A DNA stretch of 64,000 bases, from assembly GCF_943193215.1 (NCBI RefSeq), contig NZ_CALPDH010000019.1, positions 1-64,000 of the forward strand, read 5' to 3'. Below the pieces are notes generated by a model. The model was not told the DNA's origin and ran no database searches. It saw only the letters and a list, made by a program, of their open reading frames with translations. A program made the position numbers and the translations under genes. The stretch's first letter is position 1. Each line of letters starts with the position of its first letter. This document shows positions 26,330-33,538 of this stretch, in pieces. Source of the DNA: Acetatifactor aquisgranensis (GTDB lineage Bacteria; Bacillota; Clostridia; Lachnospirales; Lachnospiraceae).

Positions 26330-27313
26330 TCAGGAATCCGCCCCGGCCATCAGCAGCTGCTCCACGATTTCGGTATACCCGGCATCCGAGGCATAGTACA
26401 GAGCGCTGTGCTGGGCATTGTCCACGCTGTTCACGTCGGCTCCGGACTCGATCAGCATGGCGGTGAAATCGTTTCTGCCGCTGCTGGCTGCCAGAATCAG
26501 GGGAGTCTGTCCGCCAGAAGCTTTCCGGTTGATGTCCGCGCCTGCGGCCAGCAGGGCTTTCCCCACAAAGAGATCTCCTTTGTCGGCGGCGATATGTAAC
26601 GGCCCGGTTCCTTCTGCATCGGCCAGGTCGGGCTGGGCGCCTGCGGCCAGCAGCAGTTCCGCGATCATCAGATTGGATCTGCGGACTGCCAGTATCAGAG
26701 GGGATTCCCCTTCGTCGTTGAGGCTGTTTACGCTGGCAGGGTCTTTTTCCAGCAGGACTTTCACCACTTCGCTCTGTTCTTTCCAGCAGGCGTAATGGAG
26801 GGTGGTGTTGCCGCAGCTGTCGGCATGGGCCTCCTCTGCCTGGGAAAGTGCCTTTACCAGCTCTCTGAGTCCGGCGGAGGTGGCATAATCGATGGCCTTG
26901 CGTCCGTCGTTATCCTGGATGCTGATATCGATTTCCGGAAATTTGAGCAGCTGCAGCGCGGCGTCGGTCTTTCCGTTCTGGGCCAGCAGCATCAAGGGGG
27001 TCACGCCGTCATTGTCGGTGCAGTTCACGTCGGCCCCTGCGTCCTTTAGTATGGAAAGAATCTGAAAATTGCCGGTCTGGGCAGCGAAATGCAGGGGCAT
27101 CCGGTTCTTCTGGTTGCCGAGACAGACATCAGCCCCGCTGTCCAGCAGCAGCTTCACCAGATCGCGAGCGCTTTTCATACACGCATAAATCAGGGGGGTA
27201 TTGCCGGATTCGTCCCGTTTGTTTACGTCTACGCCGCCCCGTTTCAGAAAAGTCTGCACTACGCCTTTCTGATTGTTCTTGCAGGCCTGCAGCAGCATAT
27301 TATCTAATTGCAT
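26330..27313 (-). CDS. Ankyrin-repeat protein (about nine repeats)
   Basis: 327 residues read on the minus strand from ATG 27313, which follows AAAGGAGAAATTGCC; a longer start at 27355 precedes this site. About nine ankyrin units of roughly 33 residues can be counted, for example GNTPLIYACMKSARDLVKLL, GESPLILAVRRSNLMIAELL and GQTPLILAASSGRNDFTAML. There is no signal peptide, membrane segment or other domain. Ankyrin stacks bind partner proteins; in bacteria they may act in the cytoplasm or be effectors. The gene is divergent from the histidine kinase gene, with only about 200 bp between them holding a promoter and a repeat element. A second ankyrin protein lies beyond the ABC exporter. Confidence 0.93.
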   Translation of the reverse strand: MQLDNMLLQACKNNQKGVVQTFLKRGGVDVNKRDESGNTPLIYACMKSARDLVKLLLDSGADVCLGNQKNRMPLHFAAQTGNFQILSILKDAGADVNCTDNDGVTPLMLLAQNGKTDAALQLLKFPEIDISIQDNDGRKAIDYATSAGLRELVKALSQAEEAHADSCGNTTLHYACWKEQSEVVKVLLEKDPASVNSLNDEGESPLILAVRRSNLMIAELLLAAGAQPDLADAEGTGPLHIAADKGDLFVGKALLAAGADINRKASGGQTPLILAASSGRNDFTAMLIESGADVNSVDNAQHSALYYASDAGYTEIVEQLLMAGADS

Positions 27314-27388
27314 GGCAATTTCTCCTTTGATTTCATTATGAATCCATCCTACCACTATGCCTGAAAAAAGTCAAATATCGGTTCTCTA

Positions 27389-27417
27389 TTGCACGGCCAA
27401 TATCAGAGTGTTATACT
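27389..27417 (+). promoter_or_regulatory. Sigma-A-like promoter before the GHKL kinase gene
   Basis: TTGCAC (27389-27394), 17-nt spacer, TATACT (27412-27417). The -10 box is also the left end of the interlocked repeat element. Confidence 0.7.
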
Positions 27418-27479
27418 ACATAATGCCGGAATCTGCCATACTGCATTGGTCAACGTATATGGCTGGCGCTATGCAGTCT
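27411..27479. repeat. Diverged copy (H) of the interlocked palindromic element
   Basis: Begins ttatactacataatg, matching the element at 3481 (ttatactgcataacg), and contains gcgctatgcagtct at 27466-27479, matching gcgttatgcagtct at 3536-3549. The distance between the two blocks is 54 bp in both copies. The block ataatgccggaat also matches the half copy near 56 kb. Confidence 0.65.
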
Positions 27480-27515
27480 CCGGCTGTGAATGTTACGATG
27501 GAAAGGCGGAACGGC

Positions 27516-28805
27516 ATGATACGTTTTTTGGATATATTGTCCTTTGGACTGGAATGGGGATATGTGCTGGTCTTTTTCCGGATGCTGCGCACATTTCTGC
27601 CCTTGCGCAGGAACCGGGCGTTGCGTGTTCTGGCATTTTTCGCCTGCGGCGCGCTGGCGCCGGCGGTGGTCTACTCCAATGATTTTTACGGACTGTTCGG
27701 AGTGCTTTTGGGCTTTGGGGCCTATGTGGCCCTGTTGCACAGAGGGCGGTGGATGGAGAAGCTCAGCGCCGTGCTGGTCTTTTGCCCGGCGCTGATCGCT
27801 GTGAACTATGTGACCCAGGACGCGGGCGGCAGGCTCTTCTTCGGCCTCACCAATGCGCCGAGAGGGATGTCAGAGGGCTGGACAGAACAGGAGCTGCTCA
27901 TCAGTACTGCCATTCATACGGCTTCCCTGCTGCTGCGGCTGCTGTTCTGGACAGGGGCATGGCTGCTCCTGAAGAAATACCTGCGGCAGATTACGGCCAA
28001 TCTGACGGCCGGGATGTGGCTGGTGGTGGATGCTTTGATGCTCTCGCCTTTTGTGGCGATTTTTACCATCATCTTTTTCTTGCCGGAGAATCCCATAATC
28101 GTCTATCCTATCTGCGTGTCCTCCGTTTTTTCCGGGTTCGGCTGCATTTATCTCGCCGCATATATCTGCGCTTCCATGCGTACGGCTTACCGCGTCCGGG
28201 AGCTGGAAAGGAAGCAGGCCTATTACAGGGACAGGATGAAAGATGAGGACCGGGTGCGGGGCATCTACCACGACATGAAGAACCATCTGCTGGTGCTGCA
28301 GGCCCAGGCGGGAGACGGACAGGAAATCCGCAGATCCGTTCAGGGGCTGCAGGACCAGATCCGCGCATATGAGGATTATTATCACACAGGGAACGAATTC
28401 CTGGACATCATCATCCGTGACAAGGCAAGGGCGGCCCAGGATAAGGGGATAGACTTCAGCGCCATGCTCTCTCTGGAGGACAGCGCCTTTCTGGATTCCC
28501 TGGACATCAGCACGATTTTCGGCAACGCTCTGGACAATGCCATAGAAGCCAGCGAAAAGCTCCCCGAGGGCCAGAGGGCTATCATCGCAAAGGCAGGACG
28601 CATCCGGGACATCCTGGTGGTAAGCGTGGAGAACAATGCCCCGCCGGAGGCAGAGGCTTTTGGGCGGACAACGAAGAAAGACGAAAGAGCCCATGGCTTC
28701 GGGATTCCCAATATCAAAAAGGCCGTAGAGAGGTATGGAGGCCAGTGCAGCGTCAGGACAGAGGCGGGGAAGTTCCTGCTGAAAATCATGATTCCCGTGC
28801 CCTGA
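27516..28805 (+). CDS. GHKL-type sensor histidine kinase (AgrC/LytTR-partner class)
   Basis: About 429 residues from ATG 27516; ATG 27498 is an alternative, and earlier starts overlap the promoter. The first about 210 residues are hydrophobic with about six membrane segments (for example AFFACGALAPAVVYSNDFYG and MLSPFVAIFTIIFFLPEN). A coiled linker leads to the phospho-acceptor region IYHDMKNHLLVLQAQ. The C-terminal GHKL ATPase domain has FGNALDNAIEASEKL (N box) and HGFGIPNIKKAVERYGG (G2). The class pairs with LytTR regulators, as here, with that gene starting about 60 bp downstream. It probably senses a peptide or cell-envelope signal and controls the ABC exporter that follows. Confidence 0.9.
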   Translation: MIRFLDILSFGLEWGYVLVFFRMLRTFLPLRRNRALRVLAFFACGALAPAVVYSNDFYGLFGVLLGFGAYVALLHRGRWMEKLSAVLVFCPALIAVNYVTQDAGGRLFFGLTNAPRGMSEGWTEQELLISTAIHTASLLLRLLFWTGAWLLLKKYLRQITANLTAGMWLVVDALMLSPFVAIFTIIFFLPENPIIVYPICVSSVFSGFGCIYLAAYICASMRTAYRVRELERKQAYYRDRMKDEDRVRGIYHDMKNHLLVLQAQAGDGQEIRRSVQGLQDQIRAYEDYYHTGNEFLDIIIRDKARAAQDKGIDFSAMLSLEDSAFLDSLDISTIFGNALDNAIEASEKLPEGQRAIIAKAGRIRDILVVSVENNAPPEAEAFGRTTKKDERAHGFGIPNIKKAVERYGGQCSVRTEAGKFLLKIMIPVP

Positions 28806-28865
28806 CTGCCGAAATTGACAGGCTGCGGGAAAAGGTATATGATATGGCAGGAGGGGAGCGAAGGT

Positions 28866-29579
28866 ATGTATAAGATAGCAATCTGTGATGATGAGGATGC
28901 GCTGATCGCTGAGCTGAAAGACGGATTGGAGAGATACGCGGCAGAGACGGAAAGGGAGTTCTGCTGCTTCGCCTATCATGACGGAGAAGAGCTGCTGCAG
29001 GCATATCAGCCTGACTATGACCTGATATTCATGGACATAAAGATGGAGAAGCTGGACGGCCTGAAGACTGCGGAGAGAATCCGCGGGATGGACAGCACGG
29101 TGGGGCTCATTTTCCTGACTTCCCTGAAGCAGTATGTGTGGAAAGGCTATGAATACGGAGCGGTGAACTATCTGCTCAAACCGGTGAGGTACAGCGTGCT
29201 GAAGATGGAGCTTGACCGTTACTTTGCCCGATATCAGGGAAAGGATGAACCCTGCCTGCATTTTGCAGGCGAAAGCGGCAAGTACAGGGTGCCGTATAAG
29301 GATATACGCTATGCCGAGACAGACAGGCGCAATGTGCTGCTGCATTTCGGGAACCGGGGGCAGGTCATCTACAAGAACATGAAAGAGGTCTCCGCCCTGC
29401 TGTGCGCCAGGCCTCAGTTCGCCCGCTGCCATCAGAGTTTTGTGGTGAACCTTTCTTTTATAAAAGGCATCGAGGGGCTGGAGGCGATTCTGACCACAGG
29501 GGAACACATACCGATCAGCCAGCCCAGACGCAAGGACTTCATGGTCAGGATGGCGGATTACTGGGGGGATATGCTCTGA
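28866..29579 (+). CDS. LytTR-family response regulator
   Basis: 237 residues from ATG 28866 after AGGAGGGGAGCG; a 17-residue longer frame is rejected. The receiver domain has AICDDEDALI and D57 in IFMDIKMEKLDG. The C-terminal LytTR DNA-binding domain spans about residues 135-237: DIRYAETDRRNVLLHFGNRG, then ARCHQSFVVNLSFIKGIEGL and HIPISQPRRKDF. LytTR proteins bind direct repeats about 21-22 bp apart. Just such a pair lies between this gene and the ABC operon (29623-29659), which is strong circumstantial evidence for the target. Confidence 0.94.
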   Translation: MYKIAICDDEDALIAELKDGLERYAAETEREFCCFAYHDGEELLQAYQPDYDLIFMDIKMEKLDGLKTAERIRGMDSTVGLIFLTSLKQYVWKGYEYGAVNYLLKPVRYSVLKMELDRYFARYQGKDEPCLHFAGESGKYRVPYKDIRYAETDRRNVLLHFGNRGQVIYKNMKEVSALLCARPQFARCHQSFVVNLSFIKGIEGLEAILTTGEHIPISQPRRKDFMVRMADYWGDML

Positions 29580-29622
29580 CCACGTGCCGCAGACCCTGCC
29601 TCCGGGAATCTGCAAGCCGTAC

Positions 29623-29659
29623 ATATTAGAATCTGCGTCCTGGATATTAGAATCTGCGT
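29623..29659 (+). promoter_or_regulatory. Direct-repeat operator, probable LytTR binding site
   Basis: atattagaatctgcgt occurs exactly at 29623-29638 and again at 29644-29659, a 21-bp period (two helical turns). It ends 6 bp before the -35 box of the ABC operon promoter, a classic activator position. The LytTR regulator gene ends 43 bp upstream of it. Confidence 0.8.
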
Positions 29660-29665
29660 TCCGTG

Positions 29666-29693
29666 TTGCATCTTTTGTCAGATGGGATATGAT
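29666..29693 (+). promoter_or_regulatory. Promoter of the MacB-like ABC operon
   Basis: TTGCAT (29666-29671), 16-nt spacer, TATGAT (29688-29693), followed by AGGAGGA and ATG 29727. A slightly weak -35 box suits activation from the upstream direct repeats. Confidence 0.7.
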
Positions 29694-29726
29694 GTGCTTA
29701 GAATCTTTAAGTCAGGAGGAATTGAT

Positions 29727-30407
29727 ATGACTATTTTGAAAGCATCCCATCTGAAAAAATACTATGGCAGGGACGAGAGCCTTGTAAAAGCCCTGGACGA
29801 TGTGAGCCTGTCCGTGGAGGACGGACAGTTCGTGGCAATCGTGGGCACGTCGGGCAGCGGGAAGTCCACCCTGCTGAACATGCTGGGGGGCCTGGATGTC
29901 CCTGCTTCCGGCGCTGTGCAGGTAGAGAATGAAAGCATGGAAAAGATGACCGAAGAACAGCTCACGGTGTTCCGCCGCAGACGGATCGGCTTCATCTTCC
30001 AGAACTATAACCTCATCCCTTATCTCACGGCCTATGAGAACATCGTGCTGCCCGTGCGCCTGGACGGAAAGGAGGAGGACGGGGATTTCCTGAAAGAAAT
30101 CGTGCGCTTCCTGGAGCTTGACGGGAAGCTGGCCAATTATCCCAGCCATCTTTCAGGAGGCCAGCAGCAGAGGGTGGCCATCGCAAGAGCCCTGGTGTCC
30201 AAGCCGGCGATCATCCTGGCGGACGAGCCCACGGGCAATCTGGACAGCCGCACCAGCGATAAGGTGATCGACCTGTTGAAGACCACCAGCGGGAAATTCC
30301 GTCAGACCATCGTGATGATCACCCACAATCAGGAAATCGCCCGGAAAGCGGATGTGCGGATACGCATCGAGGACGGCAGGATCCAGGCACAGGAGGTGGG
30401 GGCATGA
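29727..30407 (+). CDS. ABC transporter ATP-binding protein, MacB/LolD type
   Basis: 226 residues from ATG 29727, 6 nt after AGGAGGA. The nucleotide-binding motifs are complete: Walker A VGTSGSGKSTLLNMLGG, the Q loop in FIFQNYNLIPYLTAYENI, signature SHLSGGQQQRVAIARAL, Walker B AIILADEPTGNLDS, and H loop in VMITHNQE. The P-Y-L/TAYENI loop is typical of the MacB/SalX/LolD class that couples to FtsX-like permeases. It overlaps the permease gene by four bases. Likely role: extrusion of, or resistance to, antimicrobial peptides, or envelope signalling. Confidence 0.95.
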   Translation: MTILKASHLKKYYGRDESLVKALDDVSLSVEDGQFVAIVGTSGSGKSTLLNMLGGLDVPASGAVQVENESMEKMTEEQLTVFRRRRIGFIFQNYNLIPYLTAYENIVLPVRLDGKEEDGDFLKEIVRFLELDGKLANYPSHLSGGQQQRVAIARALVSKPAIILADEPTGNLDSRTSDKVIDLLKTTSGKFRQTIVMITHNQEIARKADVRIRIEDGRIQAQEVGA

Positions 30408-32812
30408 GGGGCGGAAAAGTGACAGGGAGGATGATATCCGATATGGCCAGGGAGAGCCTGCGGGCCAGCCGCATGCGCAATGTTTTCGTGGCGGTGACGA
30501 TCGCCCTGGCCTCTGCCCTGCTGACGGCTATCTTACTGTTCGCCCTGGGCCAGAAGGAGCTGGAGCGGGAGGCCCTGTCCCACAGACAGCAGGTGAGCTA
30601 CTATGAGCTTGCCCCGGCACAACTGGAGCTGCTGGAAGGGGATGGGCGCATCGCGTATCAGATACAGGTGAAATCGGGCATCCTCTCGGAGATGGAGGGC
30701 TTCGGCGTGGTGCCCCGCTATGTCAGCGGGCTCTCGGACGAAATCCAGGCGGGGGAGCTGGAGAGCGGCAGGCTGCCCGAAGCGCCGGACGAAATCGCGG
30801 TTCAGGGCGCCATGCTGGAAAAGATGGGACTGCCGCCGTCAGTGGGCAGCAGCCTGTCCCTGACCTTTTATGACGGCAGCGAAGAGACGTTCACCGTGAC
30901 GGGCATCCTGAAAGGCGGCGAAGAGACGAAGCAGTTCAATGTATTCCTGTCCCGCAGCTACGCGGAAAACGGCAGCCAGTTGAAAGATATACCATATGAA
31001 GTGCACGCCAAACTCCGGGACGGGAACGGCATGTCCGCCGGGGAATGCCGGGAGCTGATGTACGCCATCGGCCGGGACGCAGGGGTGGAGCGCAAATACG
31101 TGATGCCATCCAGGGCATTCCTGGACTCCCTCTCCTTCAACAGCCAGTCCGTCATGATTTACGGCATGGTGGGGGCGGTGATCCTGCTGGCCTCCATTTT
31201 GGTGATCTATGGGGTGTTCTATCTGTCCGTGGTGGGAAGGATCCATCAGTTCGGACAGCTGCGGACCATCGGCATGACCAGGAGACAGATAAAAAGCTTC
31301 GTGTCCAGAGAAGGCAGGGCCCTGTTCCTGCGGGCGGCGCCTGTGGGAGCGGCGGCAGGCGGCATTGCGGGATACCTGATTCTCCCGGCGGGATTCCGCA
31401 TTGCCCATGGGGCGGCGGCCATTGCCCTCGTCCTGCTCTGCGTCTATCTCATCACCATGTTTTCCGTGAGGAAGCCCGCCCGGCTGGCCGCCTCCGTCTC
31501 CCCCATGGAGGCCCTGCGCTATGTGCCCCAGGATACCATGAAAAAGGCGGGGAACCGGAAACTGTGCCGCAGGCTCACGCCCGTGGGCCTTGGGCTGATG
31601 AACTTCTCCAGGAACCGGAAGAAATCGGCTGTCACTTTGGCGTCCCTGGCGCTGGGCGGCATCCTGTTCATGACCGCGGCCACTTATCTGTCCTCCTTTG
31701 ACAAAGAGGCTTTCCCCAGACAGGGCTATTTTACCGAGGCGGAGTTCCACATCCTGTATACCACGGCGGCCAAGGAGCTGAATGGCCACGGCATGGGAGG
31801 CCTGCAGGCGGAGGCGCCCATGGACAGTGAGATGGTCCGGGAAATCCTTGGGATGGAGGGCGTGACCAGAGTGGAGGAAATCAAAAACTTCGGCGTTAGC
31901 TATGACTATCCCCTGAAGGACAATTATGGAGACAGCGATACTGTCTACCCGCTGGACGGGGAGGAGCTGGAAGGAATCGGGGCGTATCTGGAGGAGGGGA
32001 GCGCGGACAGGGAGAAGCTCATGAGCGGCGATTACATCCTTGTGGCGGGAAACGATGTGGCGGAGGAGATATTCGGCTGGAGGTTCACCGTGGGCGAGTC
32101 CGTCACGCTCCATTACTTCGACGGCAGTGACATGGCGGAGAAGGACATGACCATCCTGGGCATCCTGGACGAGCAGTATGCCCGCAACAACAGGGGGCTG
32201 GAAGGGTGGTTTCTGATACCGGAACAGGCCATCCTGGAGCTTCTGTCCTATGACAGCCTGAATGCCCATCTTCTGGTGTCCACCGAAGCTGACAGGGAGG
32301 AGGCCGTGGGGGAGGAGCTGGCGGAGCTGGTGGCGGCCAGGACAGAGCTTGACCTGGAGACCCTGGCGGATAAGAGGATTGAATATTCCCGGAACGCGGA
32401 CCAGCTATTCGGGGCCATCAGCGGCCTGGCCGTTTTCATCATGACGTTCAGCATCTTAAGCATGATGAACACATTGATCACCAATATCGTCACCCGCAAA
32501 CAGGAGCTGGCCATGCTGGAATCCATCGGCATGGGAAGGAGCCAGATCCGGAAGATGCTCCTGGGGGAGAGCCTGCTGCTGGTGTGCGTCACTCTGGGCG
32601 TCACCATGACGGCAGGAACCCTGAGCGGCTATGTGCTGAGCGGCCTGCTCTATGAGAGAGGCGCATACTACATGGCGTTCCGGTTCCCCGGGATTTTTGC
32701 CCTGGCCTATGTGTGCGTGCTTACGGCAGTGCCCCTGATCGTCACTTTTGCCTCCATGCGAAGCTTTGCCGGAGAGGACCTGGTGTCCAGACTGAGGGGA
32801 ATGGAGAATTGA
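30404..32812 (+). CDS. FtsX-like ABC transporter permease (MacB/BceB-type)
   Basis: 802 residues, start ATG 30404 overlapping the ATPase stop. TM1 is near residues 22-46 (VFVAVTIALASALLTAILLF). A first extracytoplasmic domain, three membrane helices at about 245-365 and a second long extracytoplasmic domain follow. Three helices close the protein (FIMTFSILSMMNTLITNIVT, LLLVCVTLGVTMTAGTLSGY, then a last one). Two FtsX domains are therefore present, with the loops IGMTRRQIKSF and IGMGRSQIRKM as coupling helices. Together with the ATPase it forms a mechanotransmission-type exporter. Its regulation by the upstream LytTR system is inferred from the operator. Confidence 0.93.
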   Translation: MRGGKVTGRMISDMARESLRASRMRNVFVAVTIALASALLTAILLFALGQKELEREALSHRQQVSYYELAPAQLELLEGDGRIAYQIQVKSGILSEMEGFGVVPRYVSGLSDEIQAGELESGRLPEAPDEIAVQGAMLEKMGLPPSVGSSLSLTFYDGSEETFTVTGILKGGEETKQFNVFLSRSYAENGSQLKDIPYEVHAKLRDGNGMSAGECRELMYAIGRDAGVERKYVMPSRAFLDSLSFNSQSVMIYGMVGAVILLASILVIYGVFYLSVVGRIHQFGQLRTIGMTRRQIKSFVSREGRALFLRAAPVGAAAGGIAGYLILPAGFRIAHGAAAIALVLLCVYLITMFSVRKPARLAASVSPMEALRYVPQDTMKKAGNRKLCRRLTPVGLGLMNFSRNRKKSAVTLASLALGGILFMTAATYLSSFDKEAFPRQGYFTEAEFHILYTTAAKELNGHGMGGLQAEAPMDSEMVREILGMEGVTRVEEIKNFGVSYDYPLKDNYGDSDTVYPLDGEELEGIGAYLEEGSADREKLMSGDYILVAGNDVAEEIFGWRFTVGESVTLHYFDGSDMAEKDMTILGILDEQYARNNRGLEGWFLIPEQAILELLSYDSLNAHLLVSTEADREEAVGEELAELVAARTELDLETLADKRIEYSRNADQLFGAISGLAVFIMTFSILSMMNTLITNIVTRKQELAMLESIGMGRSQIRKMLLGESLLLVCVTLGVTMTAGTLSGYVLSGLLYERGAYYMAFRFPGIFALAYVCVLTAVPLIVTFASMRSFAGEDLVSRLRGMEN

Positions 32813-33321
32813 CATGCGGATACAGGATTTGGATTAGGGGCGAATATGACATATCTGTGCTGTCGCCGGAGATTATAGCGTTGTTGGTGGAAAAAGTGAA
32901 AAAGGCCGCCTCGAAGGACCTGATTATCCCTGTGGAGGAGATTATCCCCCGGGGATACGCGGAATATCTTGTGCGGGTGCTGGAAGTGAATATGACGACA
33001 GAAGCGCCTTGCGATATGCGGGCGGTATATGGCATGACTGCCCGGCAGATCGGGGCGCTGAAGGTGGAAGAGCATAAATGCTTCGACAGGGCTTGCCTGC
33101 GCACTCAGGCTTGCGGTACTCAATTCGATTTAAGCGCCAGCGCTGCCTTTTATATGCTGGCGAAGCAGAGCGCTCCGAACTTTACTTATATCTGCAAAGA
33201 TTCGGAGGGAAAGGAAATCAGCTGGAAAAATGCCCCAGTATGCTGTATAATAGAAAGAAAAAAGAGGAGGCTTAAAATGGAGTATCAAAGGGCGACTGGA
33301 AGCTTTATGCAGAAAAAATAG
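32809..33321 (+). CDS. Hypothetical protein, possibly coupled to the permease by a TTG start
   Basis: The frame can begin at TTG 32809, overlapping the permease stop TGA (32810-32812) and following GGAG by two to three bases; no good ATG exists nearby. It gives about 170 residues: CGYRIWIRGEYDISVLSPEI, then VEKVKKAASKDLIIPVEEII. The C-terminal end becomes basic and runs into the next, decayed gene (KKRRLKMEYQRATGSF), so the true end may have been lost. I recognise no family. It could be a real small partner of the exporter or a degenerate frame. Confidence 0.4.
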   Translation: MTCGYRIWIRGEYDISVLSPEIIALLVEKVKKAASKDLIIPVEEIIPRGYAEYLVRVLEVNMTTEAPCDMRAVYGMTARQIGALKVEEHKCFDRACLRTQACGTQFDLSASAAFYMLAKQSAPNFTYICKDSEGKEISWKNAPVCCIIERKKRRLKMEYQRATGSFMQKK

Positions 33322-33517
33322 CTGATTAGCAAGAAAACGATACGGATCGCCCGAATAAGGAGTATACCGCTCTGCTGAGTTCGGAGGCGGGCAGTCTTTC
33401 CCATAGATTCTGGAAGCTGGAAGGACGAATCAGGAAAGACAGAACCCCCCGGGCGTCATGATTGAGGTGCGCACAGAAACAAGCGCCGACAGCTTGCGGT
33501 GTTGCTCCGCAGAATGA
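33277..33517 (+). pseudogene. Decayed small Lachnospiraceae-type gene (family often labelled multidrug transporter, about 100 residues)
   Basis: ATG 33277 has an excellent site (AGAGGAGG), but the frame breaks at once. MEYQR should continue as GDWKLYAEKIAD, found one frame over from 33291, then TAG at 33327-33329. The same frame then reads NKEYTALLSSEAG and FWKLEGRIRKD, and a second shift gives PGVMIEVRTETSAD to 33517. The order WKLY..KI, NKEY.ALLS, FW.LE.RI..D, PGV matches a small family I know from Lachnospiraceae. The label multidrug transporter in databases is not functionally supported. At least two frameshifts and one stop. Confidence 0.7.
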
Positions 33518-33538
33518 AGAGGATAAAGGGAGGCAGTT

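Noticed and set aside
27870..29624. A 584-residue minus-strand frame opposite the GHKL kinase and LytTR genes
   Set aside because: It spans two well-supported genes antisense and shows no family pattern.
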